Part shown: one piece after another, positions 53,887 to 64,000 of the stretch
Layout of the letters: every line of letters starts with the position of its first letter
Numbering within the stretch: the first letter of the stretch is position 1
Origin: an uncultured Chitinophagaceae bacterium
Lineage (GTDB): Bacteria > Bacteroidota > Bacteroidia > Chitinophagales > Chitinophagaceae
Length of the DNA: 64,000 nt
Assembly (NCBI GenBank): GCA_937862815.1
Contig: CALMED010000019.1
Coordinates: forward strand, 1 to 64,000
Reading direction: 5' to 3'
The notes under the pieces: model-generated
Databases searched by the model: none
The model's input: the letters and a program-made list of their open reading frames with translations, nothing else
Told to the model about the DNA's origin: nothing
Program-made: the position numbers and the translations under genes

Positions 53887-53910
53887 AAGTAATCACCTGA
53901 ACGGTGAAAA

Positions 53911-54338
53911 AAATCTGCAGAACGATAAGCCGGATTCTGTTCCCCCGTACAGACCGGAGTCTGCCGGAAAGCGACCATCATTTATCTGTTCCGGCATTTG
54001 CACACCGGAATCCATCTGCCTACCCTCCATCGCTCCTGCCGGAGCAGGATCGGACGAGCCGCCCTCGGGCGATGGTATATGTGGCATTTCAGCACGCAAG
54101 GTTTACCCCAGGCAGCAGTTACCCGCTGCCTCCGTGAGCTCTTACCTCACGTTTTCACCCTTGCCCGGAAGCGAACCAGGTTCGGCATCCCGGCGGTTAT
54201 TTTCTGTGGCACTTTCTGTTCCTGTTCTGTTTTTCAACGAAACAGGACCCGGCTCTTCACCGGTGCGTTGCTCTGTGCTGTCCGGACTTTCCTCCCTCCC
54301 GCCAGTGGCGGAAACGCGATGGTCTGTTCTGCAGCAGG
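53911..54338 (-). ncRNA. rnpB: RNase P RNA (class A)
   Basis: The catalytic RNA that matures tRNA 5' ends. On the minus strand the 5' P4 strand GAGGAAAGTCCGGAC is present near 54290, and the 3' partner ACAGAATCCGGCTTATC near 53924-53940. The P1 helix is formed by CTGCAGAA (54334-54327) and TTCTGCAG (53922-53915), which sets the ends within a few bases. The GGGTAAACCTTGC-type J11/12 region and AGGGTAGGCAGATGG are in order. The total of about 425 bases is normal for Bacteroidota. Plus-strand frames across it are not coding. Confidence 0.95.
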
Positions 54339-54340
54339 TG

Positions 54341-54348
54341 CAAAGGTA
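54341..54348 (-). promoter_or_regulatory. -7 promoter box of rnpB
   Basis: Minus-strand TACCTTTG fits TAnnTTTG and lies just upstream of the inferred 5' end of RNase P RNA, an independent check on the consensus. Confidence 0.7.
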
Positions 54349-54363
54349 CGCAAGATCCGGCGA

Positions 54364-55383
54364 TCAGTACTGGAAGTAGATCTCGGTGGCTCCGTAGCCA
54401 TACAGCGGGTGGTATTGGTTGACGTAAGATTTCACTTCCCGCCGCAGGCGCAGTCGTTCGTGAATTTCGTCTTTCAATACGCCCTCTCCCACCCCGTGGA
54501 TCACCACAAGGCTGGGCTGCAGGTGGTGCAGGGCCGCGTCCATGTATTTTTCAAATTCGCTGAGCTGGAGGGAAAGAATCTCGTAGTTGTTCATCCCCCG
54601 CCAGTTATTGGTAATTTTTTCGATGTGCAGATCAATCACCGACCGGGCTGCCGGCAGGTGAGAATGTACAGCTTTGCCGTCGTACACTTTAAACCCGGCA
54701 GCAGAAAGTTTTTCGAAATTGAAACCTTCGGGCTCCACCCTATCCGGATAGGATTCCATCAGCAAATAAGAAAACGTGGCTTCCTGGTTTTGCAGCAGAC
54801 GCTCAATGCGTTGAAACAGCTGCCGTGCTTTGGGACGGAAGGTAGCTTCGTAATACTCCGCTTTCTTTTTTTGCGGAGGCTGCAACCGCAATTCAACATC
54901 AAAACGGGGTCCGTCGTTCATACTTTCGAAAGACACATCGTGCAGGTAAAAATCGTTGTAGGCCAGGATCTGATTGGTGAGCGAAAAACCGTCTGCATGC
55001 AGATAGCTTAGGTGATAGTCAAATGCATAAGCAGCATCTGTATTGTTAACAAGGTACACTCGGAAATAGTCCACCACATCATCGTCAAAAATGTCTTTGT
55101 CAAAGACGGGTAAAAACGAAAGCCATACCCCCTCGCCCACGTTGTATTGCTTCACCGTTTGTTTTTCCTGCTTTACCTGGTCTATATATTTTTTGGGTGG
55201 CGGAGCCGGATTCTTCTTTTCCGTAAACCGCTTAAAGTAGGGAAAATCCAGCTGGTCGGTGTATACCGGAAACTGAACACCCTGCACATCCACCATCACC
55301 ATTTCCTTGTTGATGATGTCCACCACCTCCCCCTCTTCCTGGGAATGCAGCAGCAGCACTTTATCACCGATCTGAAATTTCAT
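54364..55383 (-). CDS. DUF2027 protein with C-terminal Smr domain
   Basis: 339 residues. An N-terminal KOW/Tudor-like barrel (FQIGDKVLLLHSQEEGEVVDI) is followed by the DUF2027 region and a C-terminal Smr domain (about 250-339) with VIDLHIEKI and LVVIHGVGEGVLKDEIHERL. Smr domains nick or bind branched DNA or RNA, and the DLH and HGxG motifs are intact. Role unknown. Its 3' end is 16 bases from the rnpB promoter box, so readthrough into rnpB is possible. Confidence 0.85.
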   Translation of the reverse strand: MKFQIGDKVLLLHSQEEGEVVDIINKEMVMVDVQGVQFPVYTDQLDFPYFKRFTEKKNPAPPPKKYIDQVKQEKQTVKQYNVGEGVWLSFLPVFDKDIFDDDVVDYFRVYLVNNTDAAYAFDYHLSYLHADGFSLTNQILAYNDFYLHDVSFESMNDGPRFDVELRLQPPQKKKAEYYEATFRPKARQLFQRIERLLQNQEATFSYLLMESYPDRVEPEGFNFEKLSAAGFKVYDGKAVHSHLPAARSVIDLHIEKITNNWRGMNNYEILSLQLSEFEKYMDAALHHLQPSLVVIHGVGEGVLKDEIHERLRLRREVKSYVNQYHPLYGYGATEIYFQY

Positions 55384-55430
55384 ACAATCTTTTTAACAGC
55401 AGTCCGTCCATCCTGTTCGCGTTATCACTG

Positions 55431-55467
55431 CAAAAATAATAATGCCGGCGCAGCGGCCGGCATTATT
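55431..55467 (-). terminator. Intrinsic terminator of the DoxX gene
   Basis: AATAATGCCGGC (55438-55449) pairs with GCCGGCATTATT (55456-55467) over 12 bp. On the minus strand it runs into TTATTATTTTTG. Confidence 0.8.
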
Positions 55468-55482
55468 CATCATCAGGAAACA

Positions 55483-55947
55483 CTACTCCCACTTGTGTTT
55501 ATGCGGGCGTTCGTCTGAGTGCGTTTTCATCCATTGATCCACGCTGATGGGACCACTACCCTCCAGGGTAAAAAACACGAGGAGAATCAGGATGAGAAAA
55601 GAGAACCAGAGTTCTGATTGCGTGAACAACCCGGCGGGCGCATTCACGAAAATGACGGCGCCCAGCAGGATCGGTATCTGTACGATGCAGGCAAAACGGG
55701 TGAGCAGGCCGGTGGCAATGAGCAGCCCGCCAATGAGATGGGCAAAGATGACGTAGTGCGAAACAATGGCCACCAGTGCAGTGCTGGTAAATGGCCCTTT
55801 GTTGAGCAGCGCCGAAAGACTGGTCATGTTGTTGATGTACTGTACACCTTTCAGTACAAGAACGATACCCAGAACGATGCGGATAAAATCGATCCATTTG
55901 GGGTGATGTTCATCTCCCCATTTTTCCAAGCGTTGAATGAGGTTCAT
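55483..55947 (-). CDS. DoxX-family membrane protein
   Basis: 154 residues with four hydrophobic helices: FIRIVLGIVLVLKGVQYI, the HYVIFAHLIGGLLIATGLLTRFA pair, PILLGAVIFVN and FSFLILILLVFF. This is the DoxX/SURF4-like fold. The molecular role is unknown; family members are linked to redox and thiosulfate metabolism. A short palindrome lies 27 bases upstream of the ATG. Confidence 0.83.
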   Translation of the reverse strand: MNLIQRLEKWGDEHHPKWIDFIRIVLGIVLVLKGVQYINNMTSLSALLNKGPFTSTALVAIVSHYVIFAHLIGGLLIATGLLTRFACIVQIPILLGAVIFVNAPAGLFTQSELWFSFLILILLVFFTLEGSGPISVDQWMKTHSDERPHKHKWE

Positions 55948-55973
55948 AATGGCAGTTTAGGAGTTAACAATCA

Positions 55974-55986
55974 TACCTAAAAGGTA
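55974..55986. promoter_or_regulatory. Small palindrome upstream of doxX
   Basis: TACCT and AGGTA arms around AAA, 27 bases before the DoxX start. It could be a half-length operator or chance. Confidence 0.25.
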
Positions 55987-56033
55987 CGACCTAAACGCCG
56001 CATTTGCAAGTTCATTTTTAAAACAGGTTGCTG

Positions 56034-56492
56034 TCAGGTACGGGGTGTACGCCGGTTGAGGTAAGCGCTGAAATCCTGCTGCCGGCAATGGTACTCCTGC
56101 AACATAAGCGGCGAAGTGAAAATAAAATCGGCCGTGGCCCGGTCGCAGGCCGTTGGGATGTTCCAGGTAACCGCGAGTCGCAGCAGTGCCTTTACATCCG
56201 GATCGTGCGGCTGCGCTTCCATGGGGTCCCAGAAAAAGATGAGCACGTCCACTTTCCCCTCGGCAATGAGGGCCCCGATCTGCTGGTCGCCGCCCAGCGG
56301 ACCGCTCAGGAGCTGCTGCACCGGCCGGTCCAGCTTTTCTTCCAGCAGGCGGCCCGTAGTGCCGGTTGCCAGTAATTCGTGCCGGGCCAGGGCTTCCCGG
56401 TTGTACCAGGCCCAGTCGAGCAGGTCCTGCTTGCGGTGATCGTGCGCCACCAGGGCTATGCGTTTCCGGGGTGCAAGAATTCTGCTTTGCAT
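56034..56492 (-). CDS. mgsA: Methylglyoxal synthase
   Basis: Converts dihydroxyacetone phosphate to methylglyoxal and phosphate, a bypass of lower glycolysis under phosphate limitation. 152 residues with IALVAHDHRKQDLLDWA, TGTTGRLLEE, the phosphate-binding GPLGGDQQIGALIAEGKVD, FFWDPMEAQPHDPDVKALLRL and CDRATADFIFTSP, all conserved including the catalytic Asp and His region. It ends 86 bases before doxX in the same direction and starts 27 bases after the permease gene. Confidence 0.95.
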   Translation of the reverse strand: MQSRILAPRKRIALVAHDHRKQDLLDWAWYNREALARHELLATGTTGRLLEEKLDRPVQQLLSGPLGGDQQIGALIAEGKVDVLIFFWDPMEAQPHDPDVKALLRLAVTWNIPTACDRATADFIFTSPLMLQEYHCRQQDFSAYLNRRTPRT

Positions 56493-56519
56493 AGTTGAGG
56501 ATTGTACAGCTTAAAACGG

Positions 56520-58202
<1,683 letters not shown>

Positions 58203-58281
58203 AGCAGTTGGTTGGTTTACCGCATCAAAATAGGGAAAAAAAGAAAGCAATGACCGGGGTCATACGAAAACAATTTTGAGA

Positions 58282-58380
58282 TCATGCAGGCAATTGAAGC
58301 AAATCATTGATGGCGCACAACTGCTGGTGCATCTTTACACCATCTGGTAATAAAGGCAAATCAGGTGCAGATGGGCTCAT
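58282..58380 (-). CDS. Possible 32-residue small protein
   Basis: A small open frame, MSPSAPDLPLLPDGVKMHQQ and twelve more residues, lies between the prenyl synthase and permease genes in the same direction. Composition looks protein-like, but there is no family, no -7 box and no strong ribosome site. It overlaps the possible plus-strand RNA below. Only one of the two may be real, or neither. Confidence 0.25.
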   Translation of the reverse strand: MSPSAPDLPLLPDGVKMHQQLCAINDLLQLPA

Positions 58381-58427
58381 TGGTTTGAGTGCCCAACCCG
58401 GATGCAGGAATGCACCCGGGTTTTTTT
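58300..58427 (+). ncRNA. Candidate plus-strand small RNA ending at an orphan terminator
   Basis: Between two minus-strand genes there is a terminator readable only on the plus strand: AACCCGG (58395-58401) with CCGGGTT (58416-58422), then T residues through 58427. Upstream are two more hairpins: TGGTG/CACCA (58325-58342) and GGGCTCA with TGAGTGCCC (58373-58394). No plus-strand gene precedes it for kilobases. The 5' end and promoter are not identified. SRP RNA, tmRNA and 6S signatures were not recognised. Confidence 0.35.
58395..58427 (+). terminator. Orphan intrinsic terminator
   Basis: A seven-base outer stem plus inner TGCA/TGCA pairing, followed by seven T residues; on the minus strand no T run follows, so it does not serve the prenyl synthase gene in the usual way. 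Confidence 0.75.
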
Positions 58428-58429
58428 AT

Positions 58430-59395
58430 TCAGTAATCACGCTGCACGAGGAAAGCGGCCAGCTGCCGCAGCGGCTCTTTCCGTTTGCTGAGAACGGCAA
58501 TTTCGTCCAGGTGCTGCATGGCTTCATTGAGGTACTGCTTTTTGAGTTCCCGGGCCCAGGCATCCACGCCCGTACGCCTGAAAACGCCCAGCACCTGCTC
58601 CACTTTATCGGACGGATTGGACAACATGAGCTCCTGCAACAACACACGGTCTCCGGAGGAAGCACTGCTCGCCGCGTGAATCATCAGAAAGGTCTTTTTA
58701 TTGGCCAGGATATCCCCCCCCACCTGTTTACCGAATTTAGCCGGATCGCCAAAGGCATCGAGGTAATCGTCCTGCACCTGGAAGGCAATGCCCAGGTTTT
58801 TGCCGAATTCATACAAATGCTTCGCATTGCCGGCGCCTGCGCCACCCATCACTGCTCCCATTTCCAGGCTGGAAGCCAGCAAAACGGAGGTCTTGAGGGT
58901 AATCATCTGCTTGTATGCGTCGAGGGTCACATCACTCCGCTGTTCAAAATCCATGTCCAGTTGCTGCCCTTCCGATACTTCCAGTGCAGTGCGGTTGAAC
59001 AGGGCCAGGATGGCGGGTAACGCGTCTTTGTGCACCCGGCGAATGTAATCATACGCCATGATCATCATGGCATCACCTGCCAGGATGGCGGTGTTAACAC
59101 CAAATCGCTGGTGCACAGTTTCCATCCCCCGGCGCAGGGGTGCCTGGTCCATAATATCGTCGTGGATGAGCGTGAAGTTGTGAAAGAGCTCCACGGCAGC
59201 GGCAACCTGCCAGGTGTCAGGGTGTATGGCATCGAATAGTTCATTGCCCATCAGGCACATGACCGGACGTACGCGTTTGCCCCCGATGCCCAGGATGTAT
59301 TGGGCCGGATCGTACAGGGTGGCCGGTTGATCCGGAAAATGACGGGTATTGAAACGATCATCAAATTGCTGCAGGAGTTGTTCAAATGAATGCAT
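58430..59395 (-). CDS. Polyprenyl diphosphate synthase
   Basis: 321 residues of the trans-isoprenyl diphosphate synthase fold. The first aspartate-rich motif is LIHDDIMDQAPLRRG, the second is FQVQDDYLDAFGD, and GKRVRPVMCLMG is the IPP-binding arginine region. The two residues before the first Asp motif (FTLIHDD) suggest a medium or long-chain product such as geranylgeranyl or a quinone side chain; chain length cannot be fixed by sight. It is downstream of rnr on the same strand by 52 bases. Confidence 0.92.
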   Translation of the reverse strand: MHSFEQLLQQFDDRFNTRHFPDQPATLYDPAQYILGIGGKRVRPVMCLMGNELFDAIHPDTWQVAAAVELFHNFTLIHDDIMDQAPLRRGMETVHQRFGVNTAILAGDAMMIMAYDYIRRVHKDALPAILALFNRTALEVSEGQQLDMDFEQRSDVTLDAYKQMITLKTSVLLASSLEMGAVMGGAGAGNAKHLYEFGKNLGIAFQVQDDYLDAFGDPAKFGKQVGGDILANKKTFLMIHAASSASSGDRVLLQELMLSNPSDKVEQVLGVFRRTGVDAWARELKKQYLNEAMQHLDEIAVLSKRKEPLRQLAAFLVQRDY

Positions 59396-59447
59396 GGCGT
59401 TCTAATTACAGTTCTGGTTGTTTATTCCTGGTGCCGGAAATGGCTAT

Positions 59448-61487
59448 TTATCGCTTTCGCTTGCTTCCTTTCGGATGATTTTTGCCTGGTTGTTTCCTGC
59501 GAAGAACCACTTCCTCGGTATGGTTCACATGCCCGAGAACAAGTTCATAGTCGAGTTGCCGCTTGTCGAGGCTGGCAGCCACTACCTTGATGTTCACCTT
59601 ATCGCCGATGCGGAAGGCTTTCCCGCTGCGACGACCCATGAGGCAGTAATCCTCTTCAATAAACCGGAAATCGTCAAAATCACTAAGGGAGAACAAACTA
59701 ACAAGTCCTTCGCATTTATGTTCAACCGTTTCCACCCAGAAGCCGAAGGAAGCCACACCGCTCACCACGCCCGCGAACTCCTCACCGAGGAACCGGCTCA
59801 TATACTCCACCTGTTTGTACTTGTTAGCCGCCCGTTCACTTTCCATGGCCGCCCGCTCCCGGTCGCTGCAATGCCGGCACTTCTGTTCCATTTTCTTATC
59901 CACTTCCGGCGCGCCATCGAGACACTGTTGCAGGATGCGGTGTACCAGCACATCGGGATAGCGGCGGATGGGTGATGTAAAATGACAGTAATGCGCAAAG
60001 CCAAGACCGTAGTGCCCGATATTTTCCGCCGTGTACACCGCCTTGGCCATGGTACGGATGCCCAGTGTTTCCAGCACATGCTGCTCGGGCTTACCGGCCG
60101 CATCGCGGAGCATCTGGTTGAAGGAGGCTGCGATTTTTTCCGGTGAGCTGGTGTCAAACGTATGCCCGTATTTGCGGGCGAAAAGCATGAAGATGCCCAG
60201 TTTGGTCTCATCCGGCGTATCGTGTACCCGGTAGGGAAACGGGAGAGGCTTGTCCTTCACCTGGATGCCACCCACGTGCAGCGCTACGTGTTTATTGGCC
60301 AGCAGCATGAATTCTTCGATCAGCTGGTGGGCTTCCTTGCTTTCCTTCACGGTTATGCCAATGGGTTTCTTGTTTTCATCCAGCACAAACCGCACTTCCT
60401 GCGAGGAGAAATTGATGGCTCCTTTGCGGAAACGCTCTTTCCGCAACTTCTGGGCCAGTTCATTCAGCAGATGAATTTCATCGCGGTACAACCCCTCCCC
60501 GCTTTCAATGATTTCCTGGGCCTCCTCGTAGGTGAAGCGGTGGTTGGAATGGATGACGGTACGCCCCAGCCACACGTCTTTCACTTCCGCTTTGGCGGTT
60601 ATCTTGAACACAGCAGAGAATGTGAATTTATCTTCCCGCGGGCGCAGGGAGCAGAGTTCGTTGGAGATGCGCTCGGGCAGCATAGGTACCACCCGGTCGG
60701 GCAGGTACACCGACGTGGCCCGCTGGTAGGCCTCGGCATCGAGGGCCGATTCCGGCAGTACAAAATGACTCACATCCGCAATGTGAACGCCAATTTCATA
60801 CAAGCCGTTGGGAAGGAGGCGTACCGACAGGGCATCATCAAAGTCTTTTGCATCCACCGGGTCAATGGTAAATGTCAGTACATCACGAAAATCACGGCGC
60901 TTTTTCAGATCTGCCGGGGTGATCACATCGTGCATACGGGCGGCCTCTTCCAGGGCCTCGTCGGGAAAGTGGAGGGCAAAACCGCTTTGCAACAGGATCT
61001 GCTTCATGGCCATGTCGCCGGCATCTTCCTCCCGCAGCACTTCCTGCACCACGCCTTCCGGTATGCGCTTCTTCGCATCCCACTGGGTGAGTTGCACCAC
61101 CACTTTATCGCCATGCGTGGCCCCGTTGAGGTCGGATTCCCGGATGTAGAGATCCGGCATGGGACGATCGGTTTCGGGAAGAAAGAATGCATGTTGTTTC
61201 TGAAACTGCAGGTAGCCAATAAAGATGGTCTGGCGCCGTTTGAGTACCCGTACGATGCTGCCTTCGGTTTTACCACTGCCGCTGTGCCTGGTTATTTCCA
61301 CCTCCACTGTATCACCGTGCAGCGCCGTCTGAAAATGCTGCGGCCGCACCAGCACATCGCGGTGCATTTCTTCCACGGTTACATACCCCATACCGCTGCG
61401 GGTGATTTCGATGGTTCCGCGGTAGACCGTACGGTGTGCTTTCTGCTCCGGTCGCTTCCTGTTTTTGCTGCTTGCTTTCTTTCCCAT
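59448..61487 (-). CDS. rnr: Ribonuclease R
   Basis: 679 residues from the ATG at 61487 (MGKKASSKNRKRP); 35 earlier codons in the frame overlap lpxK and are not used. Cold-shock-like OB domains (about 25-190) precede the RNB catalytic domain with TIDPVDAKDFDDALSV, whose aspartates hold the metal, then an S1 domain (about 585-665) and a basic Lys/Arg tail. A 3'-5' processive exoribonuclease for structured RNA. It is ten bases after lpxK. Confidence 0.95.
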   Translation of the reverse strand: MGKKASSKNRKRPEQKAHRTVYRGTIEITRSGMGYVTVEEMHRDVLVRPQHFQTALHGDTVEVEITRHSGSGKTEGSIVRVLKRRQTIFIGYLQFQKQHAFFLPETDRPMPDLYIRESDLNGATHGDKVVVQLTQWDAKKRIPEGVVQEVLREEDAGDMAMKQILLQSGFALHFPDEALEEAARMHDVITPADLKKRRDFRDVLTFTIDPVDAKDFDDALSVRLLPNGLYEIGVHIADVSHFVLPESALDAEAYQRATSVYLPDRVVPMLPERISNELCSLRPREDKFTFSAVFKITAKAEVKDVWLGRTVIHSNHRFTYEEAQEIIESGEGLYRDEIHLLNELAQKLRKERFRKGAINFSSQEVRFVLDENKKPIGITVKESKEAHQLIEEFMLLANKHVALHVGGIQVKDKPLPFPYRVHDTPDETKLGIFMLFARKYGHTFDTSSPEKIAASFNQMLRDAAGKPEQHVLETLGIRTMAKAVYTAENIGHYGLGFAHYCHFTSPIRRYPDVLVHRILQQCLDGAPEVDKKMEQKCRHCSDRERAAMESERAANKYKQVEYMSRFLGEEFAGVVSGVASFGFWVETVEHKCEGLVSLFSLSDFDDFRFIEEDYCLMGRRSGKAFRIGDKVNIKVVAASLDKRQLDYELVLGHVNHTEEVVLRRKQPGKNHPKGSKRKR

Positions 61488-61497
61488 CTGCGGATGT

Positions 61498-62574
61498 TTA
61501 GGTGGTTTTAAATTGACGGATAAACCGGTACACCTGTTCCCGGAATGCCGGCGCTTCTCCAAAGAGGAACCGGTGTTCCACGGGGAGTACATAGAGCGGG
61601 AGCTCCTGCAGCTGTTCCCGGAATTTCAGCAGGCGAACGGCATCCTTTTCGGTGGTGAGAATGAGTTTATCGGCTCCTTTCATCCGGACATATGCCTGTT
61701 TTATTTCCGCCAGGTCGTCTATGGTAAAAATGTGGTGGTCGCTGTAGGGCATCCTTTCGTAACTGAACACCTCCTGCAACATGTACCGCTTCAACGGTTC
61801 ACTGTTGGCGATGCCGGTTACCAGCAGCACTTCGGCAGTTTTGCGGAGCGGTTGCTTTTTCTCTGCATCGAGAATGTGATAAGGTGTACCATAAACCATG
61901 GAGGCAAAAAACACCGTCTGCTCCGGTCGTGGATCCAGTTCCCGCATCAAACGGTCGCGTTCAACCGCGGTAAGGGCGGGATCGCATTTGGTCACTACAA
62001 GTACATTGGCCCGCCGGTAGCTGCCGCGTTCATCCCGCAGGTCACCGGTGGGTAAAAAGAAATCACGGGTGAAGAGATTGCCGGCATCCGTCAGCAGGAT
62101 GGAAAAACCCGGTTTTATGGAACGGTGTTGAAAGGCATCGTCGAGCAGTACCACCTCCGTATCCGGCGCGTCCTGCAGCAGTTGCGGTATGGCCTCCACG
62201 CGTTCTTCGCCCACCGCCACAGCCACTCCCGGGAATTTGAGATGAAATTGCATGGGCTCATCTCCTATCTCCAGCGCTGTGGTGCCCTCAGCGGCGATGG
62301 CATAGCCACGTGTTTTGCGCTTATACCCCCGGCTGAGGGTGGCCAGGCGGTAATCGGCATGCAGCATCCGGATGAGGTATTCGATCATGGGCGATTTACC
62401 GGTACCGCCCACACTGAGATTACCCACACATATCACCGGCAGATTGAAGCTAACAGTCGAAAGTATCCGGTGGTCGTAGAGCCGGTTGCGCACCCATACA
62501 GCGGCACCGTACAACAGGGAAACAGGCAACAGCAGAATGCGGAACGATTGCAACGTGAAGTCAGTCAAATTCAT
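61498..62574 (-). CDS. lpxK: Tetraacyldisaccharide 4'-kinase
   Basis: Phosphorylates the lipid A precursor at the inner membrane. 358 residues from the ATG at 62574 ([20 protein letters not shown]), with a hydrophobic N-terminal helix and the P-loop [17 protein letters not shown] (about 51-67), [11 protein letters not shown] and [17 protein letters not shown]. Its presence implies a lipid A-bearing outer membrane. It overlaps the 5-FTHF cyclo-ligase gene by 14 bases. Confidence 0.95.
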   Translation of the reverse strand: MNLTDFTLQSFRILLLPVSLLYGAAVWVRNRLYDHRILSTVSFNLPVICVGNLSVGGTGKSPMIEYLIRMLHADYRLATLSRGYKRKTRGYAIAAEGTTALEIGDEPMQFHLKFPGVAVAVGEERVEAIPQLLQDAPDTEVVLLDDAFQHRSIKPGFSILLTDAGNLFTRDFFLPTGDLRDERGSYRRANVLVVTKCDPALTAVERDRLMRELDPRPEQTVFFASMVYGTPYHILDAEKKQPLRKTAEVLLVTGIANSEPLKRYMLQEVFSYERMPYSDHHIFTIDDLAEIKQAYVRMKGADKLILTTEKDAVRLLKFREQLQELPLYVLPVEHRFLFGEAPAFREQVYRFIRQFKTT

Positions 62575-63127
62575 AGATGCGTTGCGGCGTGATGCAGCAG
62601 GATAAAGGTAGGTCAAAATGAGCAGTATCACTGATCCGCTCTAAGGGATCAAAATAGCTGAAGCCGATGCGGAGTACACCGGGCCGGCACCTCGCCAGAA
62701 AACGGTCGTAATATCCTTTTCCATAGCCCACGCGGTTGCCTTGCCGGTCGAAAGCCAGCAAGGGTACCAGTACCAGGTCGGCGTCGCAGGGCGGCAGCAC
62801 CGTTCCGTTCACCGGCTCGGGTATGCCCCATGTACCGGGTTGAATGGCCGTGTCATCGGTGTATAAAACCTGCTCAATTTCGTTGCCGCTTATGCGGGGA
62901 ATCGTAATCTGCAGGCCGGGATGGCGGAACGCCAGGTAATGGAGGAAATGATCGGTTTCTATTTCCCCCCGGTCTTTCAGTGCCAGGTAGGTATGTACGC
63001 AGTGCAGCGGTGGCAGTTGCAGCTGCTGCAGCCCGATGAGCAGCAGGTCATCGAGGCGGTTGCGCTCACTAGCGGTAAGCTGCAACCGCTTTTCGGAATA
63101 GATGTGCCGCGCTTCCTGCTTCGTCAT
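62561..63127 (-). CDS. 5-formyltetrahydrofolate cyclo-ligase
   Basis: 188 residues from the ATG at 63127. It converts 5-formyl-THF to 5,10-methenyl-THF with ATP. The C-terminal signature [27 protein letters not shown] is intact, and an N-terminal basic [13 protein letters not shown] matches the ATP site. It starts within the end of rsmD (four-base overlap) and ends within lpxK, so all are translated as one unit. Confidence 0.93.
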   Translation of the reverse strand: MTKQEARHIYSEKRLQLTASERNRLDDLLLIGLQQLQLPPLHCVHTYLALKDRGEIETDHFLHYLAFRHPGLQITIPRISGNEIEQVLYTDDTAIQPGTWGIPEPVNGTVLPPCDADLVLVPLLAFDRQGNRVGYGKGYYDRFLARCRPGVLRIGFSYFDPLERISDTAHFDLPLSCCITPQRIYEFD

Positions 63128-63672
63128 GATCCGGGTTCTTTGTTTACAAAAATGGAAAACACCGTGGTGCCGTAATTGCGTTGCACGCGGAAGTAAGGGA
63201 ACCCGCTGTACTGGTTGCGGGGTGTATGCTCCAGAACCATCCAACCGCCTGGCTTCAGCAGTTGCCGCTCAAACACCTGCCGGGGCAGTTCGTCTATTGC
63301 AGCCAACGCATAGGGCGGGCCTGCAAAAATGAAATCGTATTGCTCGCCGCATTGCCGGATAAAGGCAAACACATCCATCTGCACCACCTGCAGGTGCATG
63401 CCCAGTTTGGCGGCGGTTTGCCGGATGAAAGCGGACATGGCAGGGTCTTTTTCCACGATGGTCTGGTTGGTGGCACCGCGGCTGGCCAGTTCGTAGCTGA
63501 TACTGCCCGTTCCGCCAAAAAGGTCCAGTGTTTTCAGCGTGGAGATCGCCAGGTTATTTTCAATTATATTGAACAGCCCTCCCTTCGCCAGATCGGTGGT
63601 AGGCCGGGTGTGGGGCATCTTAGCCGGTGGCTGAAAGGTTCGCCCGCCATATATTCCACTTATGATACGCAT
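63124..63672 (-). CDS. rsmD: RsmD-family 16S rRNA guanine-N2 methyltransferase
   Basis: 182 residues from the ATG at 63672. [16 protein letters not shown] is the family start, followed by [15 protein letters not shown] and the SAM-binding motif [18 protein letters not shown] (about 49-66). The catalytic motif IV, normally DPPY or NPPY, reads AGPPY (117-121), with Gly118 in place of Asp. Otherwise the protein looks complete. It overlaps the DUF3822 gene by 13 bases and the cyclo-ligase gene by 4. Confidence 0.9.
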   Translation of the reverse strand: MRIISGIYGGRTFQPPAKMPHTRPTTDLAKGGLFNIIENNLAISTLKTLDLFGGTGSISYELASRGATNQTIVEKDPAMSAFIRQTAAKLGMHLQVVQMDVFAFIRQCGEQYDFIFAGPPYALAAIDELPRQVFERQLLKPGGWMVLEHTPRNQYSGFPYFRVQRNYGTTVFSIFVNKEPGS

Positions 63673-64000
63673 GCCAGAACGCGGTCGGGGAGTGCCAGTA
63701 CATACGGGGGATGTCCATCGTCCCAGGCGGGATACCGGTACTGCAGGGTGGATGAAAATGAAATGCTTCCGATGTATTGCTCCAGCAACTGCATTACGGC
63801 TGAATCGGCAGCCAGCATGCCCTCCAGTACAACGGGGGTGTCGGCCGGGGATAAATCCCACTGTTGCATGATCTGCAGGAGAAGATAGAGCAGGTCTTCG
63901 GGTGTGTGGCACCGGCAGTTACGCAGCAATAACCACTTGTCATCCCGCTCCACTGTAACGTGATACTGTTTCAGCAACACGGAAACCGTTATCCTTGCCG
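63660..64000 (-). CDS. DUF3822-family protein (C-terminal part, cut by the window edge)
   Basis: At least 112 codons, open to the right edge of the window. LLLKQYHVTVERDDKWLLLRN and YRYPAWDDGHPPYVLALPD recall the DUF3822 family, which commonly precedes rsmD in Bacteroidota. The family is predicted to have an ASKHA-like fold; its function is unknown. The apparent GTG at 63980 is internal, because the frame continues upstream as ARITVS. Confidence 0.7.
   Translation of the reverse strand, partial: ARITVSVLLKQYHVTVERDDKWLLLRNCRCHTPEDLLYLLLQIMQQWDLSPADTPVVLEGMLAADSAVMQLLEQYIGSISFSSTLQYRYPAWDDGHPPYVLALPDRVLACVS

Noticed and set aside
53904-55011. Plus-strand frames across 53.9-55.0 kb
   Set aside because: They cover RNase P RNA and the antisense of the DUF2027-Smr gene.

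Overview
The window looks like a chromosomal segment of a Bacteroidota bacterium, most likely of the Chitinophagaceae. The reasons are: a C-terminal type IX secretion sorting domain (5361-6560); families largely confined to this phylum (DUF4270, DUF3822, GSCFA, DUF2027-Smr); a b558-type sdhCAB operon; a fused aspartokinase/homoserine dehydrogenase; and many TAnnTTTG-type -7 promoter boxes close to start codons in place of strong Shine-Dalgarno sites. Base composition is even and moderately GC-rich. I see no rRNA, tRNA, CRISPR array, transposase or prophage. The one RNA gene I am sure of is rnpB.

Layout. 1-390 is a low-complexity non-coding edge plus a terminator. 391-3427 (minus): cystathionine beta-synthase and a CtpA-type protease. 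3544-6560 (plus): a BadF-type amino-sugar kinase next to murQ (MurNAc salvage), then a T9SS cargo protein. 6613-11643: thrA-thrB-thrC preceded by a Thr/Ile-rich leader peptide with alternative RNA pairings. 12507-16626: sdhC-sdhA-sdhB, split by a frameshifted four-helix-bundle (23S intervening-sequence-like) gene inside 14-bp inverted repeats. 16773-25640: a giant outer-membrane protein, a coiled-coil protein, a 3'-5' exonuclease, holA, a phosphoglucosamine mutase and a cysteine desulfurase. 25718-28913: a Tat-exported amine-oxidase-like flavoprotein and a GH13 lipoprotein embedded in short repeats. 28914-34727: tryptophan 2,3-dioxygenase, divergent from gyrA-TPR protein-HD protein.

34754-41166 (minus): GSCFA protein with HMG-CoA lyase, an RlmB-like methyltransferase, metK, a DUF4270 lipoprotein and a degenerate one-domain glycogen synthase. 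41275-47439 (plus): panC-panD-flippase-like protein-ppk-ppx-panB, so pantothenate and polyphosphate genes run in one direction. 47433-53855: a small exported protein, a TonB receptor, an ALDH7 dehydrogenase, a subtilase and a DinB protein. 53854-54348 (minus): rnpB with its promoter and terminator. 54364-64000 (minus): DUF2027-Smr protein, DoxX, mgsA, amino-acid permease, prenyl diphosphate synthase, and an overlapping operon DUF3822-rsmD-5-FTHF cyclo-ligase-lpxK-rnr running off the right edge.

Most genes are housekeeping. The parts most worth a second look are the threonine leader, the IR-flanked four-helix-bundle cassette and related one-strand-G-poor repeats, the orphan plus-strand terminator near 58.4 kb, the degenerate GlgA/DUF4270 pair, and an RsmD with an altered catalytic motif. 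All family calls come from reading sequence motifs; no database search was run.
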